Part shown: one piece after another, positions 26,855 to 34,959 of the stretch
Layout: every line of letters starts with the position of its first letter
Numbering within the stretch: the first letter of the stretch is position 1
DNA from: Photobacterium kagoshimensis
GTDB taxonomy: Bacteria > Pseudomonadota > Gammaproteobacteria > Enterobacterales > Vibrionaceae
Direction of reading: 5' to 3'
Assembly: GCF_050337045.1 (NCBI RefSeq)
Contig: NZ_JAKJSO010000011.1
Location: 62,001-126,000, forward strand
DNA: 64,000 nt
Notes under the pieces: model-generated
What the model saw: the letters and a program-made list of their open reading frames with translations, nothing else
What the model was told of the DNA's origin: nothing
Databases searched by the model: none
Program-made: the position numbers and the translations under genes

Positions 26855-28036
26855 TTAAATAACAACGAGATCATCACGGTGAATTGCTACTGGGCCATAT
26901 TCATACCCGAGAACGTGATAAATATCTTGGCTGTGTTTACCCGCAATTTTAGTCATATCTTTGCTGCTATAGCGGCAGATACCACGAGCGAGTAACCCTC
27001 CTTCAGTAGAATGAATACGTACTACGGCACCACGCTCAAAGTTACCTTTAACCTGAGTGATACCTTTCGACAGTAAACTGCTACCTCGCAGCTGAACGGC
27101 ATTCGCCGCCCCCGCATCAATAATAATATCGCCCGCAGGAGGAGGACCTGCAAGGATCCAGCGCTTACGGCTTTCTAGCGGTGATTCCAATGGTAAAAAG
27201 CGCGTACCCACCGAGGTATCACCCACAATGTCGGCAATCACATCAGGGCGGCTGCCCGCTGCAATCACAACTTCAATGCCAGCACGACGAGCCACATCCG
27301 CCGCTTGCAGTTTAGTCGCCATACCGCCAGTACCCAAACCGCCAACACTACCACCTGCGAGCTTACGCAGGGTTTCATCTATGGTGTGTACTTCGCGGAT
27401 CAATTCTGCATCTGGGTTATTACGCGGATCGGCGGTGAACAAGCCAGGTTGGTCAGTCAGTAGCAGTAACTTATCTGCGCCCGCTAAAATACCCACTAAG
27501 GCTGATAAGTTGTCGTTATCGCCCACTTTGATTTCTGTGGTCGCAACGGCATCGTTTTCATTTACAACAGGGATAATACCGTTGTCTAACAAGGCCACTA
27601 TCATGTCGCGAGCATTCAAATAACGCTCGCGATCATCAAGATCGGCTCGGGTTAATAGCATTTGACCCACATGTAACCCGTAAATGCCAAAGAGGTGCTC
27701 CCACTCTTGAATCAAGCGGCTCTGACCAACAGCGGCAAGTAACTGCTTGCTGGCCATGGTTTTGGGCAGTTCGGGGTAACCTAAATGCTCACGGCCAGCG
27801 GCAATGGCGCCAGACGTTACTATGATAACTTTATGACCTTGACGACGTAACTGCGCACATTGACGTACGAGCTCAACAAGATGAGCGCGATCGAGTTTCA
27901 ATGTACCGCCAGTGAGTACGCTAGTACCAAGTTTAACAACTACTGTTTTTTGCTTTACCGCTTGGGTCTCAGACTGTGATGTATGAGTTCCCGCGAGGTC
28001 CTGCTCTTTTGCATTTAGGTTTGTATTTTCTGCCAT
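26855..28036 (-). CDS. proB: Glutamate 5-kinase
   Basis: ProB phosphorylates glutamate in the first, feedback-controlled step of proline synthesis. The amino-acid kinase domain (VVKLGTSVLTGG, VTSGAIAAGREHLGYPELP, NENDAV, KVGDNDNLSA) and a C-terminal PUA domain are complete. The start is uncertain. From the ATG at 28036 the protein has 393 residues, about 25 longer than E. coli ProB at the N terminus. An ATG at 28072 with a distant GGTGGG is an alternative. The frame stays open to a TTG at 28117, but that codon falls inside a hairpin and is unlikely to be used. Confidence 0.93.
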   Translation of the reverse strand: MAENTNLNAKEQDLAGTHTSQSETQAVKQKTVVVKLGTSVLTGGTLKLDRAHLVELVRQCAQLRRQGHKVIIVTSGAIAAGREHLGYPELPKTMASKQLLAAVGQSRLIQEWEHLFGIYGLHVGQMLLTRADLDDRERYLNARDMIVALLDNGIIPVVNENDAVATTEIKVGDNDNLSALVGILAGADKLLLLTDQPGLFTADPRNNPDAELIREVHTIDETLRKLAGGSVGGLGTGGMATKLQAADVARRAGIEVVIAAGSRPDVIADIVGDTSVGTRFLPLESPLESRKRWILAGPPPAGDIIIDAGAANAVQLRGSSLLSKGITQVKGNFERGAVVRIHSTEGGLLARGICRYSSKDMTKIAGKHSQDIYHVLGYEYGPVAIHRDDLVVI

Positions 28037-28103
28037 GGGATCAAACAAATTAGTGAACAAATTTTTGTTCATTTGTTTTATCAATCCCACCTTAAGATCA
28101 CAA

Positions 28104-28132
28104 GAAAATACTGCCAAGAAGGCCGTATTTTC
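28104..28132 (-). terminator. Hairpin between crl and proB
   Basis: GAAAATAC and GTATTTTC form an 8-bp stem extended inward by GCC/GGC after one mismatch. The downstream minus-strand sequence (TTGTGATCTT) is a weak U-tract, so this is either a modest terminator of crl or a proB leader structure. Confidence 0.55.
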
Positions 28133-28202
28133 TTCTTTTTGAGGAGAAAGGCCGAAGTGCCATCGAGAATGAGCACTTAGCCGAAGAAAGGATAGTCGTT
28201 AG

Positions 28203-28610
28203 TTAGTCGTTTTCGCCTAATGCCACTTCTTTCAAATCAGGGGCTGCCGCCACAGACAATTCAAAGTTTTCAGCCAAGGCTTTAGTCAGTTTGGGGTAAA
28301 AATCATGAAGGGTTTTCAGAACGGCTTCACTGTGTTTCGCAGGCACTTTATCTTCAACCCACTCGCCAGCGCTGTTATAGCGACCAAAGAAATAGCGGTA
28401 TTCGTAGCCACCTTTGTCGCTGGCATTGAGTTCTAACCACCAGCCCCAAAATTCACGCTCATCAGGTTCTTTCTTGGCACTGATGCAACTTGCTAGACAA
28501 TCAAAGAAAAACGCTCCCTCTTTTGATTGTTGCTGACGTAAATAAGGGCCAATGGCGGTCAATTTCGTTAATAGGCGGCCATAAGGTGGAAAAGCTGTTT
28601 GAGTCGTCAT
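28203..28610 (-). CDS. crl: Sigma factor-binding protein Crl
   Basis: Crl helps the stationary-phase sigma factor RpoS assemble with RNA polymerase core. The 135-residue protein shows the family segments GRLLTKLTAIGPYLR, FFFDCLA and EREFWGWWLEL. An upstream in-frame start would add 11 residues, but GGGAG lies 7 bases before the ATG at 28610, which fits the family N terminus. It lies between frsA and proB, as in other vibrios. Confidence 0.95.
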   Translation of the reverse strand: MTTQTAFPPYGRLLTKLTAIGPYLRQQQSKEGAFFFDCLASCISAKKEPDEREFWGWWLELNASDKGGYEYRYFFGRYNSAGEWVEDKVPAKHSEAVLKTLHDFYPKLTKALAENFELSVAAAPDLKEVALGEND

Positions 28611-28764
28611 CGCGTATCTCCCATCCATAGTTACAGTACGCAATTTGTTATTGACCTAACAACCAATAACTTACTGCTTATTCTCACAACGTATCAACTC
28701 CATTTAAGCCTATAAAAAGACCAGTTGGCAACAAAATATTTACAATTCTGCTGCCAACCTTACG

Positions 28765-30039
28765 CTATTTGCCGAGCTTATCTTCCAACCATTCCATGAT
28801 TGTCAGCATTGAACGGTGGTAGCCATCATGCAATGGTTTCTCTGATAAGCTGACAGCCTTGCCACCGTAGCTAGACATCGCAATTAATTGATTATCAGAT
28901 TCAGGGCACACAGGATCATTTTTAAGGCTAATGCCAAGCATAGGCACATCGACCTTACGGCGTCCTAATAATCCCTGATGCTTAAGTGACCAAGCTGGTA
29001 AGTGGGCCAACAAGCTTTGTCTTGATACACCATGTTTACCCATGCGAGAAGCAATCATATCCAGATACATCTGTGGCATTTGATCGAGCAATTTAGGCTG
29101 GGATAAAAAGCTATGAATCGCTCCGCCCACACTGATACACGTTTTTAAGCGAGTGGGTTCTAAAAACCCTAAACGAATCGCTGCATTACCGCCAAAACGT
29201 AAGCCCATCATGGCAACACGGTGATGATCGACCCAAGGTACCTCTTTGATTTGCTGTAATAATGCCTGATGTAGGCGACTGGTATCTTCCGTTAATGGCC
29301 ATCGAGCACTGTGGCCGACCGATGGCATATCCAAGGTCACCATCGCATAGCCAGCAGGGGCCAAGTAATCACGGTATAACGGCCACAAATCACTTTGCAA
29401 TGTGTCTAACCCACCACTCACAATCACAGTGGGCAGCAGCTTATCGGTACGTGGTAAATGAATGAAGGCTTGGAAAGTTTTACCTTCATATTTCACATCA
29501 ATGGTTTTCATTTGATGCGGCGACAACTCCATCGCTTCACGGTAGGTTTGGTTTGCTTGTACCTCAGCTTGCGCGGCTAACGTGTCCCCTTTTAGGTGCG
29601 GGTAAGCAGCAATACTGTAATAAGTACTCGATTTTAGCAGCTCATCAATGGCTTTTTCAGGCTGTTTACCTTCAACATATTCACGTGATTTTTTATGATG
29701 TTGGCCAGCCAATTGCGACCATTCATAGATCCAGTTTCCAGGTTTATAGCCAATCACAGTATCAAGCTGTTCTTCCGACGTACGAGGGGCTTCACTTCCC
29801 GCTAAACGCGCGAACAGTGCTTCCATCTCTATAGGATCAACGCCCTGCCAGATCCACTGAGGACGGCGTAAACTACGATACCAACCATGCTCAGTATCGC
29901 CATCAAGTGCATTGTGTACACCTGAAGCCTTTGGATGAGCAATACGTACTAAGCTTGAAGTTTCTTTAGATGTCTGGCGAGGTGCAAACAACTTTTCAGA
30001 TAAATTCGACTTTGATGGTTCAGACACGGTGTTCTCCAT
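28765..30039 (-). CDS. frsA: Esterase FrsA
   Basis: FrsA is an alpha/beta-hydrolase with esterase activity that binds EIIA-Glc in E. coli and affects the fermentation-respiration balance. The 424-residue sequence has an N-terminal helical region (about 1-185), an alpha/beta core (VIVSGGLDTLQSD near 205, MMGLRFGGNAAIRLG near 275) and a C-terminal HDGYHRS motif near 403. The nucleophile-elbow position reads GLRFGG rather than GxSxG, as noted in some family members, so the catalytic mechanism is not obvious. A crr gene is also in this window. Confidence 0.95.
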   Translation of the reverse strand: MENTVSEPSKSNLSEKLFAPRQTSKETSSLVRIAHPKASGVHNALDGDTEHGWYRSLRRPQWIWQGVDPIEMEALFARLAGSEAPRTSEEQLDTVIGYKPGNWIYEWSQLAGQHHKKSREYVEGKQPEKAIDELLKSSTYYSIAAYPHLKGDTLAAQAEVQANQTYREAMELSPHQMKTIDVKYEGKTFQAFIHLPRTDKLLPTVIVSGGLDTLQSDLWPLYRDYLAPAGYAMVTLDMPSVGHSARWPLTEDTSRLHQALLQQIKEVPWVDHHRVAMMGLRFGGNAAIRLGFLEPTRLKTCISVGGAIHSFLSQPKLLDQMPQMYLDMIASRMGKHGVSRQSLLAHLPAWSLKHQGLLGRRKVDVPMLGISLKNDPVCPESDNQLIAMSSYGGKAVSLSEKPLHDGYHRSMLTIMEWLEDKLGK

Positions 30040-30219
30040 AGCAACAACGATAACAACGATAAAACGGGACGCTTGCTGTTAGATACAAGCCCTTAAAAGC
30101 AGTCATTACCGAGAAATAGTACCTAAGAGATAATATATACCGACTACGCCAAGTATAACACTCATCACACCTTGGTTTTATTGGCTTTATTGATGGAGAG
30201 CAAACCTTAACGCAGAGAT

Positions 30220-30246
30220 AAAAAAAGAGACGCCTTAAGCGTCTCT
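30220..30246 (-). terminator. Terminator of gpt
   Basis: On the minus strand GAGACGC...GCGTCTC (loop TTAAG type) is followed by seven T, 30 bases past the gpt stop. Confidence 0.92.
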
Positions 30247-30275
30247 CTCAAATATAGCTTTGTGGCTATAGCAAA

Positions 30276-30734
30276 TTATTTCTTTGAGATAGGCTCAACG
30301 AAAGTAACGGCCATATCCCATGGTTGTTCAATCCATGTATCTTGAGCAATATCAACCACGTAGTCATCGATAAGGTGCTTACCAGCAGGCTTAGCACAAA
30401 CCGTAACAAACTTCGCTTTCGGGTACATTGCACGGATCATTTCAGCAGTGCCGCCAGTATCAACAAGATCATCGATTACGATGAAGCCTTCACCATCGCC
30501 GTCTGCTTGTTTTAGTACTTTCATTTCACGCTGGTGATCGTGGTCGTAACTTGAGATACATACGGTATCAACATGACGAATGTTAAGCTCACGCGCTAGG
30601 ATTGCCGCAGGAACCAAACCACCACGACTAACTGCAATAATACCTTTCCACTGATCAGCAGGAAGCAGTTTCTCTGCTAGCTGACGTGTGTACATTTGCA
30701 TGTTGTCCCATGTAATGACGAACTTATTACTCAT
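30276..30734 (-). CDS. gpt: Xanthine(-guanine) phosphoribosyltransferase
   Basis: Gpt converts xanthine and guanine to nucleotides using PRPP. The 152-residue protein has the standard length, the PRPP loop FIVIDDLVDTGGTAEMIR near 85-102 and the SRGGLVPAAILARELN segment near 36. It begins 46 bases after the stop of the NCS2 purine permease on the same strand, so uptake and salvage are probably co-expressed under the PurR operator upstream of the permease. Confidence 0.96.
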   Translation of the reverse strand: MSNKFVITWDNMQMYTRQLAEKLLPADQWKGIIAVSRGGLVPAAILARELNIRHVDTVCISSYDHDHQREMKVLKQADGDGEGFIVIDDLVDTGGTAEMIRAMYPKAKFVTVCAKPAGKHLIDDYVVDIAQDTWIEQPWDMAVTFVEPISKK

Positions 30735-30780
30735 ATCCGATGAACCTCTAATCAGCGAAATTGTTCACTGTAAACCTGTG

Positions 30781-32070
30781 TTATAGAAAAATAATTTTAG
30801 CAAGAAATAGTGCAGCAATAACCCAAACGCTCGCGTTTACTTCGCGTCCTTTACCACTCATCAATTTTACAACTGCATAAGTGATGAAGCCAAGGCCAAT
30901 ACCTTCTGCAATCGAGTAAGTCAGTGGCATTAATAAACACACCACAACCACTGGCGCAGCTTCGGTTAAATCGCGCCAATCAACACTTACTAAGCCAGAC
31001 ATCATTAGAATGGCAACATAAAATAGTGCACCTGCCGTTGCATAGGCTGGCACCATACCCGCCAATGGGGCAAAAAACAATGCACAGAAGAATAATACAC
31101 CAACCGTTACGGCTGTAAGACCTGTACGACCGCCAACTGCCACACCCGACACACTTTCAACAAAAGAGGTGGTATTGGATGTACCCAGTAATGCACCAAC
31201 AGATGTTGCTGTACTATCGGCCAATAGCGCACGGTTTAGACGTGGTAGTTTACCATCATCACCAATCAGGTTTGCTTTTGTTGCAACGCCCACTAACGTG
31301 CCAGCAGTATCAAACAGGTCAACAAATAGGAAGGCGAATACAATCGAAATCAAGCCCACTTCCATCGCACCTGAGAAATCAAGTTGCAAGAAGGTTGGAG
31401 CAATACTTGGTGGCATTGACATCACACCGGTATACGTCACATCACCGAATAAAATACCCACTAATGTCACGGCAAGAATCGCCATCAACACTGCCGCTTT
31501 ATAGCCACGATGAACCAGTGCAATCGTTAAGAAAAAACCTAATGCTGCTAATGCCGCGGGTAAACTGGTTAAGTCACCCACATGCACCAAGGTCGCAGGG
31601 TTACCCACAACGATGCCTGAGTTTTGCAGCGCGATAAACGCGAGGAATAAACCAATACCTGCTGAGATACCAGTTCGCAGTGATAATGGAATCGCATTAA
31701 TGATCCATTCACGTACTTTCAAGACACTCAATACAATGAAACATAGACCAGACAGGAATACTGCCGCCAGCGCGACCTGCCATGTATGCCCCATGCCTAA
31801 TACAACGCTATAAGTAAAGAAGGCGTTAAGACCCATACCAGGAGCTTGAGCGACTGGGTAATTAGCAACAAAGCCCATAATGAAACAACCAATCATTGCC
31901 GCTAAACAAGTCGCGACAAAAACAGCACCGTGATCCATACCGGTTTGCGATAGCATCGTTGGGTTAACAAAGATGATATACGCCATGGTCAGGAAGGTCG
32001 TTAAACCAGCCAACATTTCAGTGCGAACGTCAGTACCGTGTTCTTTTAGTTTAAATAGTTTCTCAAGCAT
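30781..32070 (-). CDS. NCS2-family purine permease
   Basis: The 429-residue membrane protein has 12-14 hydrophobic segments and the motifs of the AzgA/PbuG branch of the NCS2 family: TEMLAGLTTFLTMAYIIFVN at the N terminus, QAPGMGLNAFFTY near 75, LFVDLFDTAGTLVG near 245 and NTTSFVESVSGVAVGGRTGLT near 295. This branch imports adenine, guanine or hypoxanthine by proton symport; which one is not readable. A PurR operator lies 90 bases upstream, and gpt follows, which argues for xanthine, guanine or hypoxanthine. Confidence 0.93.
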   Translation of the reverse strand: MLEKLFKLKEHGTDVRTEMLAGLTTFLTMAYIIFVNPTMLSQTGMDHGAVFVATCLAAMIGCFIMGFVANYPVAQAPGMGLNAFFTYSVVLGMGHTWQVALAAVFLSGLCFIVLSVLKVREWIINAIPLSLRTGISAGIGLFLAFIALQNSGIVVGNPATLVHVGDLTSLPAALAALGFFLTIALVHRGYKAAVLMAILAVTLVGILFGDVTYTGVMSMPPSIAPTFLQLDFSGAMEVGLISIVFAFLFVDLFDTAGTLVGVATKANLIGDDGKLPRLNRALLADSTATSVGALLGTSNTTSFVESVSGVAVGGRTGLTAVTVGVLFFCALFFAPLAGMVPAYATAGALFYVAILMMSGLVSVDWRDLTEAAPVVVVCLLMPLTYSIAEGIGLGFITYAVVKLMSGKGREVNASVWVIAALFLAKIIFL

Positions 32071-32155
32071 TGCTCTCGATTCCTTGGAGATTTACGCAGC
32101 AGTTATAAAGGTAAATTCATCAACAAGCGTTGGCATAAACGTTAAGTAAACGATT

Positions 32156-32171
32156 AGGTAAACGTTTGCTA
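32156..32171 (-). promoter_or_regulatory. PurR operator
   Basis: On the minus strand TAGCAAACGTTTACCT fits the PurR consensus ANGCAANCGNTTNCNT at every fixed position but the first. It lies just downstream of a TATAAT box, so bound PurR would block early transcription of the permease and gpt. Confidence 0.85.
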
Positions 32172-32190
32172 TTTTGGGTTTAGGTGCGCA

Positions 32191-32219
32191 ATTATATGCC
32201 TCTACCCTATGAAGATCCA
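32191..32219 (-). promoter_or_regulatory. Promoter of the purine permease
   Basis: A perfect TATAAT (32196-32191) is followed downstream by the PurR operator. A weak -35 (TGGATC) lies 17 bases upstream. Confidence 0.6.
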
Positions 32220-32518
32220 GTAATGAGATGCAGAATGCTGTAATTTAGCGCCAAGTGAACAAAAAACTCACCAAACAATTAGAGCTAATAATCTTAACAA
32301 ATAAAATCAATAACTTAGAGTGGATGTAATTGTGCGTTAATTCATCACTTCAAAAGTTATCTACTTCTCATTAACAAACATTTCATCAAGTTCAGTCATT
32401 AATATGGACCTTTATGAATAATGTAATCGAATACAGCATGCAAACGACAATCAATTCCAATCGATATATACGAACTTGATTTTATAAGGAGGCGTTATAC
32501 CAAAAAGAAAGTTGGAAG

Positions 32519-32550
32519 ATAAAAAAACGCCACCCCAAAGTGGAGTGGCG
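32519..32550 (-). terminator. Terminator of the small RNA
   Basis: CGCCACTCCA pairs with TGGGGTGGCG (one G-U pair), loop CTT, followed by seven T on the minus strand. It is a strong, Hfq-friendly terminator with a long U-tail. Confidence 0.93.
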
Positions 32551-32659
32551 ATAGAATGTTGCAAATAACGTCATAACGCTATTTTAAATTCTTAAATAAG
32601 GGGGGGTGAACAATACTGTTCAAAGAAAATAGTGTTCATCACTCACTATTTTCTGAAAA

Positions 32660-32749
32660 TTAGTAACCGAAGTAGCTCGGGTATTGGAAGTTCGCAGTGT
32701 AAACAGAGCGGTTGTTCCAAAATGTTGCAATAGAGTCAAAAACTTTCAT
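32660..32749 (-). CDS. 29-residue small protein in the sRNA (VcdP candidate)
   Basis: The ORF starts MKVFDSIATFWNNRSV and ends YPSYFGY, with no membrane segment and many aromatic residues (8 of 29). AGGTGA lies 6 bases before the ATG, a near-ideal ribosome site. The peptide lies at the 5' half of a transcript with its own promoter and terminator. In V. cholerae the 29-residue VcdP binds citrate synthase and raises its activity; the same length and RNA context suggest this is its counterpart. The call rests on layout, not on a sequence comparison. Confidence 0.78.
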   Translation of the reverse strand: MKVFDSIATFWNNRSVYTANFQYPSYFGY

Positions 32750-32919
32750 TTTAAATCACCTTTTCATAAGTTATCCAAACACATGCACAGTTAGCATGGC
32801 TCAATTCCCTGGAGCAATAACCTTCACTGGTACACTTAATCTCAGTTCCTTGGAGGCGATATATCGGGTTCATCCTGAACAGTTAGTGTGTTGTTGTCAT
32901 CTCTTCATAAGATGCAGAA

Positions 32920-32948
32920 ACTATAACCAAATCGTAATTTACTTACAA
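32920..32948 (-). promoter_or_regulatory. Promoter of the small RNA, with CRP half-site upstream
   Basis: TTGTAA and TATAGT are separated by 17 bases. A TGTGATC half-site (32971-32965) lies upstream, centred near -51, but its second half (TAAAG) is poor. VcdRP in V. cholerae is repressed by CRP. Confidence 0.65.
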
Positions 32949-33413
32949 GCATTTTCTTTAAGTGGATCACACTTTTTCTATTTAAATTGGTTGCCACTTG
33001 AGTAAATGTAATTAAATTACCAAAACAAGATAAGCAACCTGTTTAGCAATTACTATTAGGCATATAAGCCTACCAATATGGTTTTTGAATCAAAAAACCA
33101 TTCCATAAAGACATGTGCACGTCACCGTAACAACAATACCTATAATGCCTGTCATTACAGCATGCGTTATTCTTCTATAGCTAAAAGCCCCGCTTCGCTT
33201 TGTAACGTGCCCTAGCTCTTATACTGACTGGACTGAGGGTATATTTCCCTGTCCCCCCTACACCCACAGTGGTATCCTTGAATGCACTTGGATAGTAAGT
33301 TGTGCTACAAAAGACGGCTTATTAATAGATATTCATCTAGTGAATTCAGTGGCTACCTTATAGATCGACTAGATTATTACGGTGCCACTACTGATATTCA
33401 AAGGGAGACTTCT

Positions 33414-34874
33414 GTGTCTGAAATCAGCCAACTGTCACCGCAACCTGTGTGGCAATTCTTCGATCAAATCTGTTCTATTCCTCATCCATCAAAGCATGAA
33501 GAGCAACTCGCTCAACACATCATCCAATTTGCTCAAGGTGAAGGCCTTGAAGTACGTCGTGATGAAGTAGGCAACGTTTTCATCAAAAAACCTGCTACAC
33601 CAGGTATGGAAGATCGCAAAGGTGTTGTGCTTCAAGCTCACATCGATATGGTTCCACAGAAGAACGAAGATACCGACCACGATTTCTTACAAGATCCTAT
33701 CCAGCCATTCATTGATGGCGAGTGGGTTACAGCTAAAGGCACCACGCTAGGCGCTGATAACGGTATGGGTATGGCTGCATGTTTAGCGGTACTTGCTGCT
33801 AAAGATGTAGAGCACGGCCCACTAGAAGTACTGCTTACCATTGATGAAGAAGCCGGTATGACAGGTGCTTTTGGTCTGAAAGAAGGTTGGTTAGAAGGTG
33901 ATATCCTTTTAAACACCGATTCAGAACAAGAAGGCGAAGTGTACATGGGTTGTGCTGGCGGTGTAGATGGTGCCATCACTGTCGACGTTGCACGCGAAGA
34001 CGCATCTGCTGAGCATCAAGCTGTTAAGTTGGTTCTTAAAGGCCTTAAAGGCGGCCACTCTGGTTGTGACATTCACACTGGGCGTGGTAATGCAAACAAA
34101 CTACTAGGTCGTTTCCTATTCTCTCACGCTGAAGAACTGGGTCTTCGCCTTGCTTCTTTCACTGGTGGTAGTCTTCGTAACGCGATTCCTCGTGAAGCTA
34201 ACGCAGTGGTTACACTACCAGCAGCAAACGTCGATAAGCTAAACAGCCTATTCAGCCACTACCAAGAGCTGCTAACAGCAGAACTTGGCCGTGTAGAAAC
34301 TGACATTACACTGTTTACTGAGCAAGCTGAACTTCCTGCCAATGTATTTGCCGCAGCAGACCAAACGCGTCTACTGGCAGTGCTAAATGCTTGCCCGAAT
34401 GGTGTTATTCGCATGAGCGATGACATTGCAGGTGTGGTTGAGACATCACTAAACGTGGGTGTGATTACAACTGAAGAAGACAAGGTAACCATTCTTTGCC
34501 TGATCCGCTCACTGATCGACTCTGGTCGTAGCAATGTTGAAGGCATGCTAAAAGCCGTTGCTAACCTTGCTGGCGCACAATGTGAGTTCTCTGGTGCTTA
34601 CCCAGGCTGGAAACCAGATGCAGATTCTGAAGTGATGAAGCTATTCCGTGAAACTTACAATGACATTTACGGCCGCACACCAAACATCATGGTGATCCAC
34701 GCCGGTCTTGAATGTGGTCTGTTTAAAGAACCATACCCGAACATGGATATGATCTCTTTCGGTCCAACGATTAAGTTCCCACACTCGCCAGACGAGAAAG
34801 TGCAGATTGAAACTGTTGCCCTATTCTGGGAGCAAATGGTGGCGATTCTGAAGAACATCCCAGTTAAAGCTTAA
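33414..34874 (+). CDS. pepD: Aminoacyl-histidine dipeptidase PepD
   Basis: PepD is a cytosolic di-zinc M20 peptidase that splits dipeptides such as carnosine and Cys-Gly. From the GTG at 33414 the protein has 486 residues, close to E. coli PepD (485). Zinc and catalytic motifs are QAHIDMVPQ near 78, TLGADNGMG near 116, TIDEEAGMTG near 145 and NTDSEQEGE near 172, with the C-terminal HAGLECG near 460. The frame is open 132 bases further upstream, but GGGAGA lies 5 bases before the GTG and the family N terminus starts there. Confidence 0.96.
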   Translation: MSEISQLSPQPVWQFFDQICSIPHPSKHEEQLAQHIIQFAQGEGLEVRRDEVGNVFIKKPATPGMEDRKGVVLQAHIDMVPQKNEDTDHDFLQDPIQPFIDGEWVTAKGTTLGADNGMGMAACLAVLAAKDVEHGPLEVLLTIDEEAGMTGAFGLKEGWLEGDILLNTDSEQEGEVYMGCAGGVDGAITVDVAREDASAEHQAVKLVLKGLKGGHSGCDIHTGRGNANKLLGRFLFSHAEELGLRLASFTGGSLRNAIPREANAVVTLPAANVDKLNSLFSHYQELLTAELGRVETDITLFTEQAELPANVFAAADQTRLLAVLNACPNGVIRMSDDIAGVVETSLNVGVITTEEDKVTILCLIRSLIDSGRSNVEGMLKAVANLAGAQCEFSGAYPGWKPDADSEVMKLFRETYNDIYGRTPNIMVIHAGLECGLFKEPYPNMDMISFGPTIKFPHSPDEKVQIETVALFWEQMVAILKNIPVKA

Positions 34875-34888
34875 TCGCTCAACTGAAA

Positions 34889-34925
34889 CAAAAACGCCCG
34901 TTAACTCAGTTGGCGGGCGTTTTTT
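34889..34925 (+). terminator. Terminator of pepD
   Basis: An ACGCCCGttAACTcAGTTggCGGGCGT stem-loop is flanked by A5 and T6, 15 bases past the pepD stop. Confidence 0.92.
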
Positions 34926-34959
34926 ATGCTGGTCTGAAACCATTATTACTCAGCAATTT

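Larger units (their letters stand above)
32519..32913 (-). ncRNA. Candidate VcdRP-like dual-function small RNA
   Basis: A promoter (TTGTAA, 17-bp spacer, TATAGT at 32948-32920) would start a transcript near 32913. The transcript carries a 29-codon ORF (32749-32660), a perfect 11-bp hairpin (32654-32644 with 32634-32624), a 5-bp hairpin (32621-32608), then an unpaired run of seven C, and finally an intrinsic terminator. V. cholerae VcdRP is described as an RNA that encodes a 29-residue protein and also base-pairs with carbon-transport mRNAs. Length of the peptide and C-rich pairing region agree. I could not compare the peptide sequence itself, so homology is inferred. Confidence 0.72.
32220..33413. 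other. Long intergenic region holding a small RNA unit
   Basis: No long gene is supportable here. The minus strand carries the small RNA/peptide unit at 32519-32913. The parts at 32220-32518 and 32980-33413 are AT-rich without clear features, apart from the pepD Shine-Dalgarno site at the right end. Confidence 0.6.

Noticed and set aside
28037..28117. TTG at 28117 as proB start
   Set aside because: It lies within a stem-loop, lacks a ribosome site and adds residues not seen in the family.
32712..33005. 97-codon plus-strand ORF opposite the small RNA
   Set aside because: No ribosome site, unnatural composition, and it is antisense to the better supported small RNA unit.
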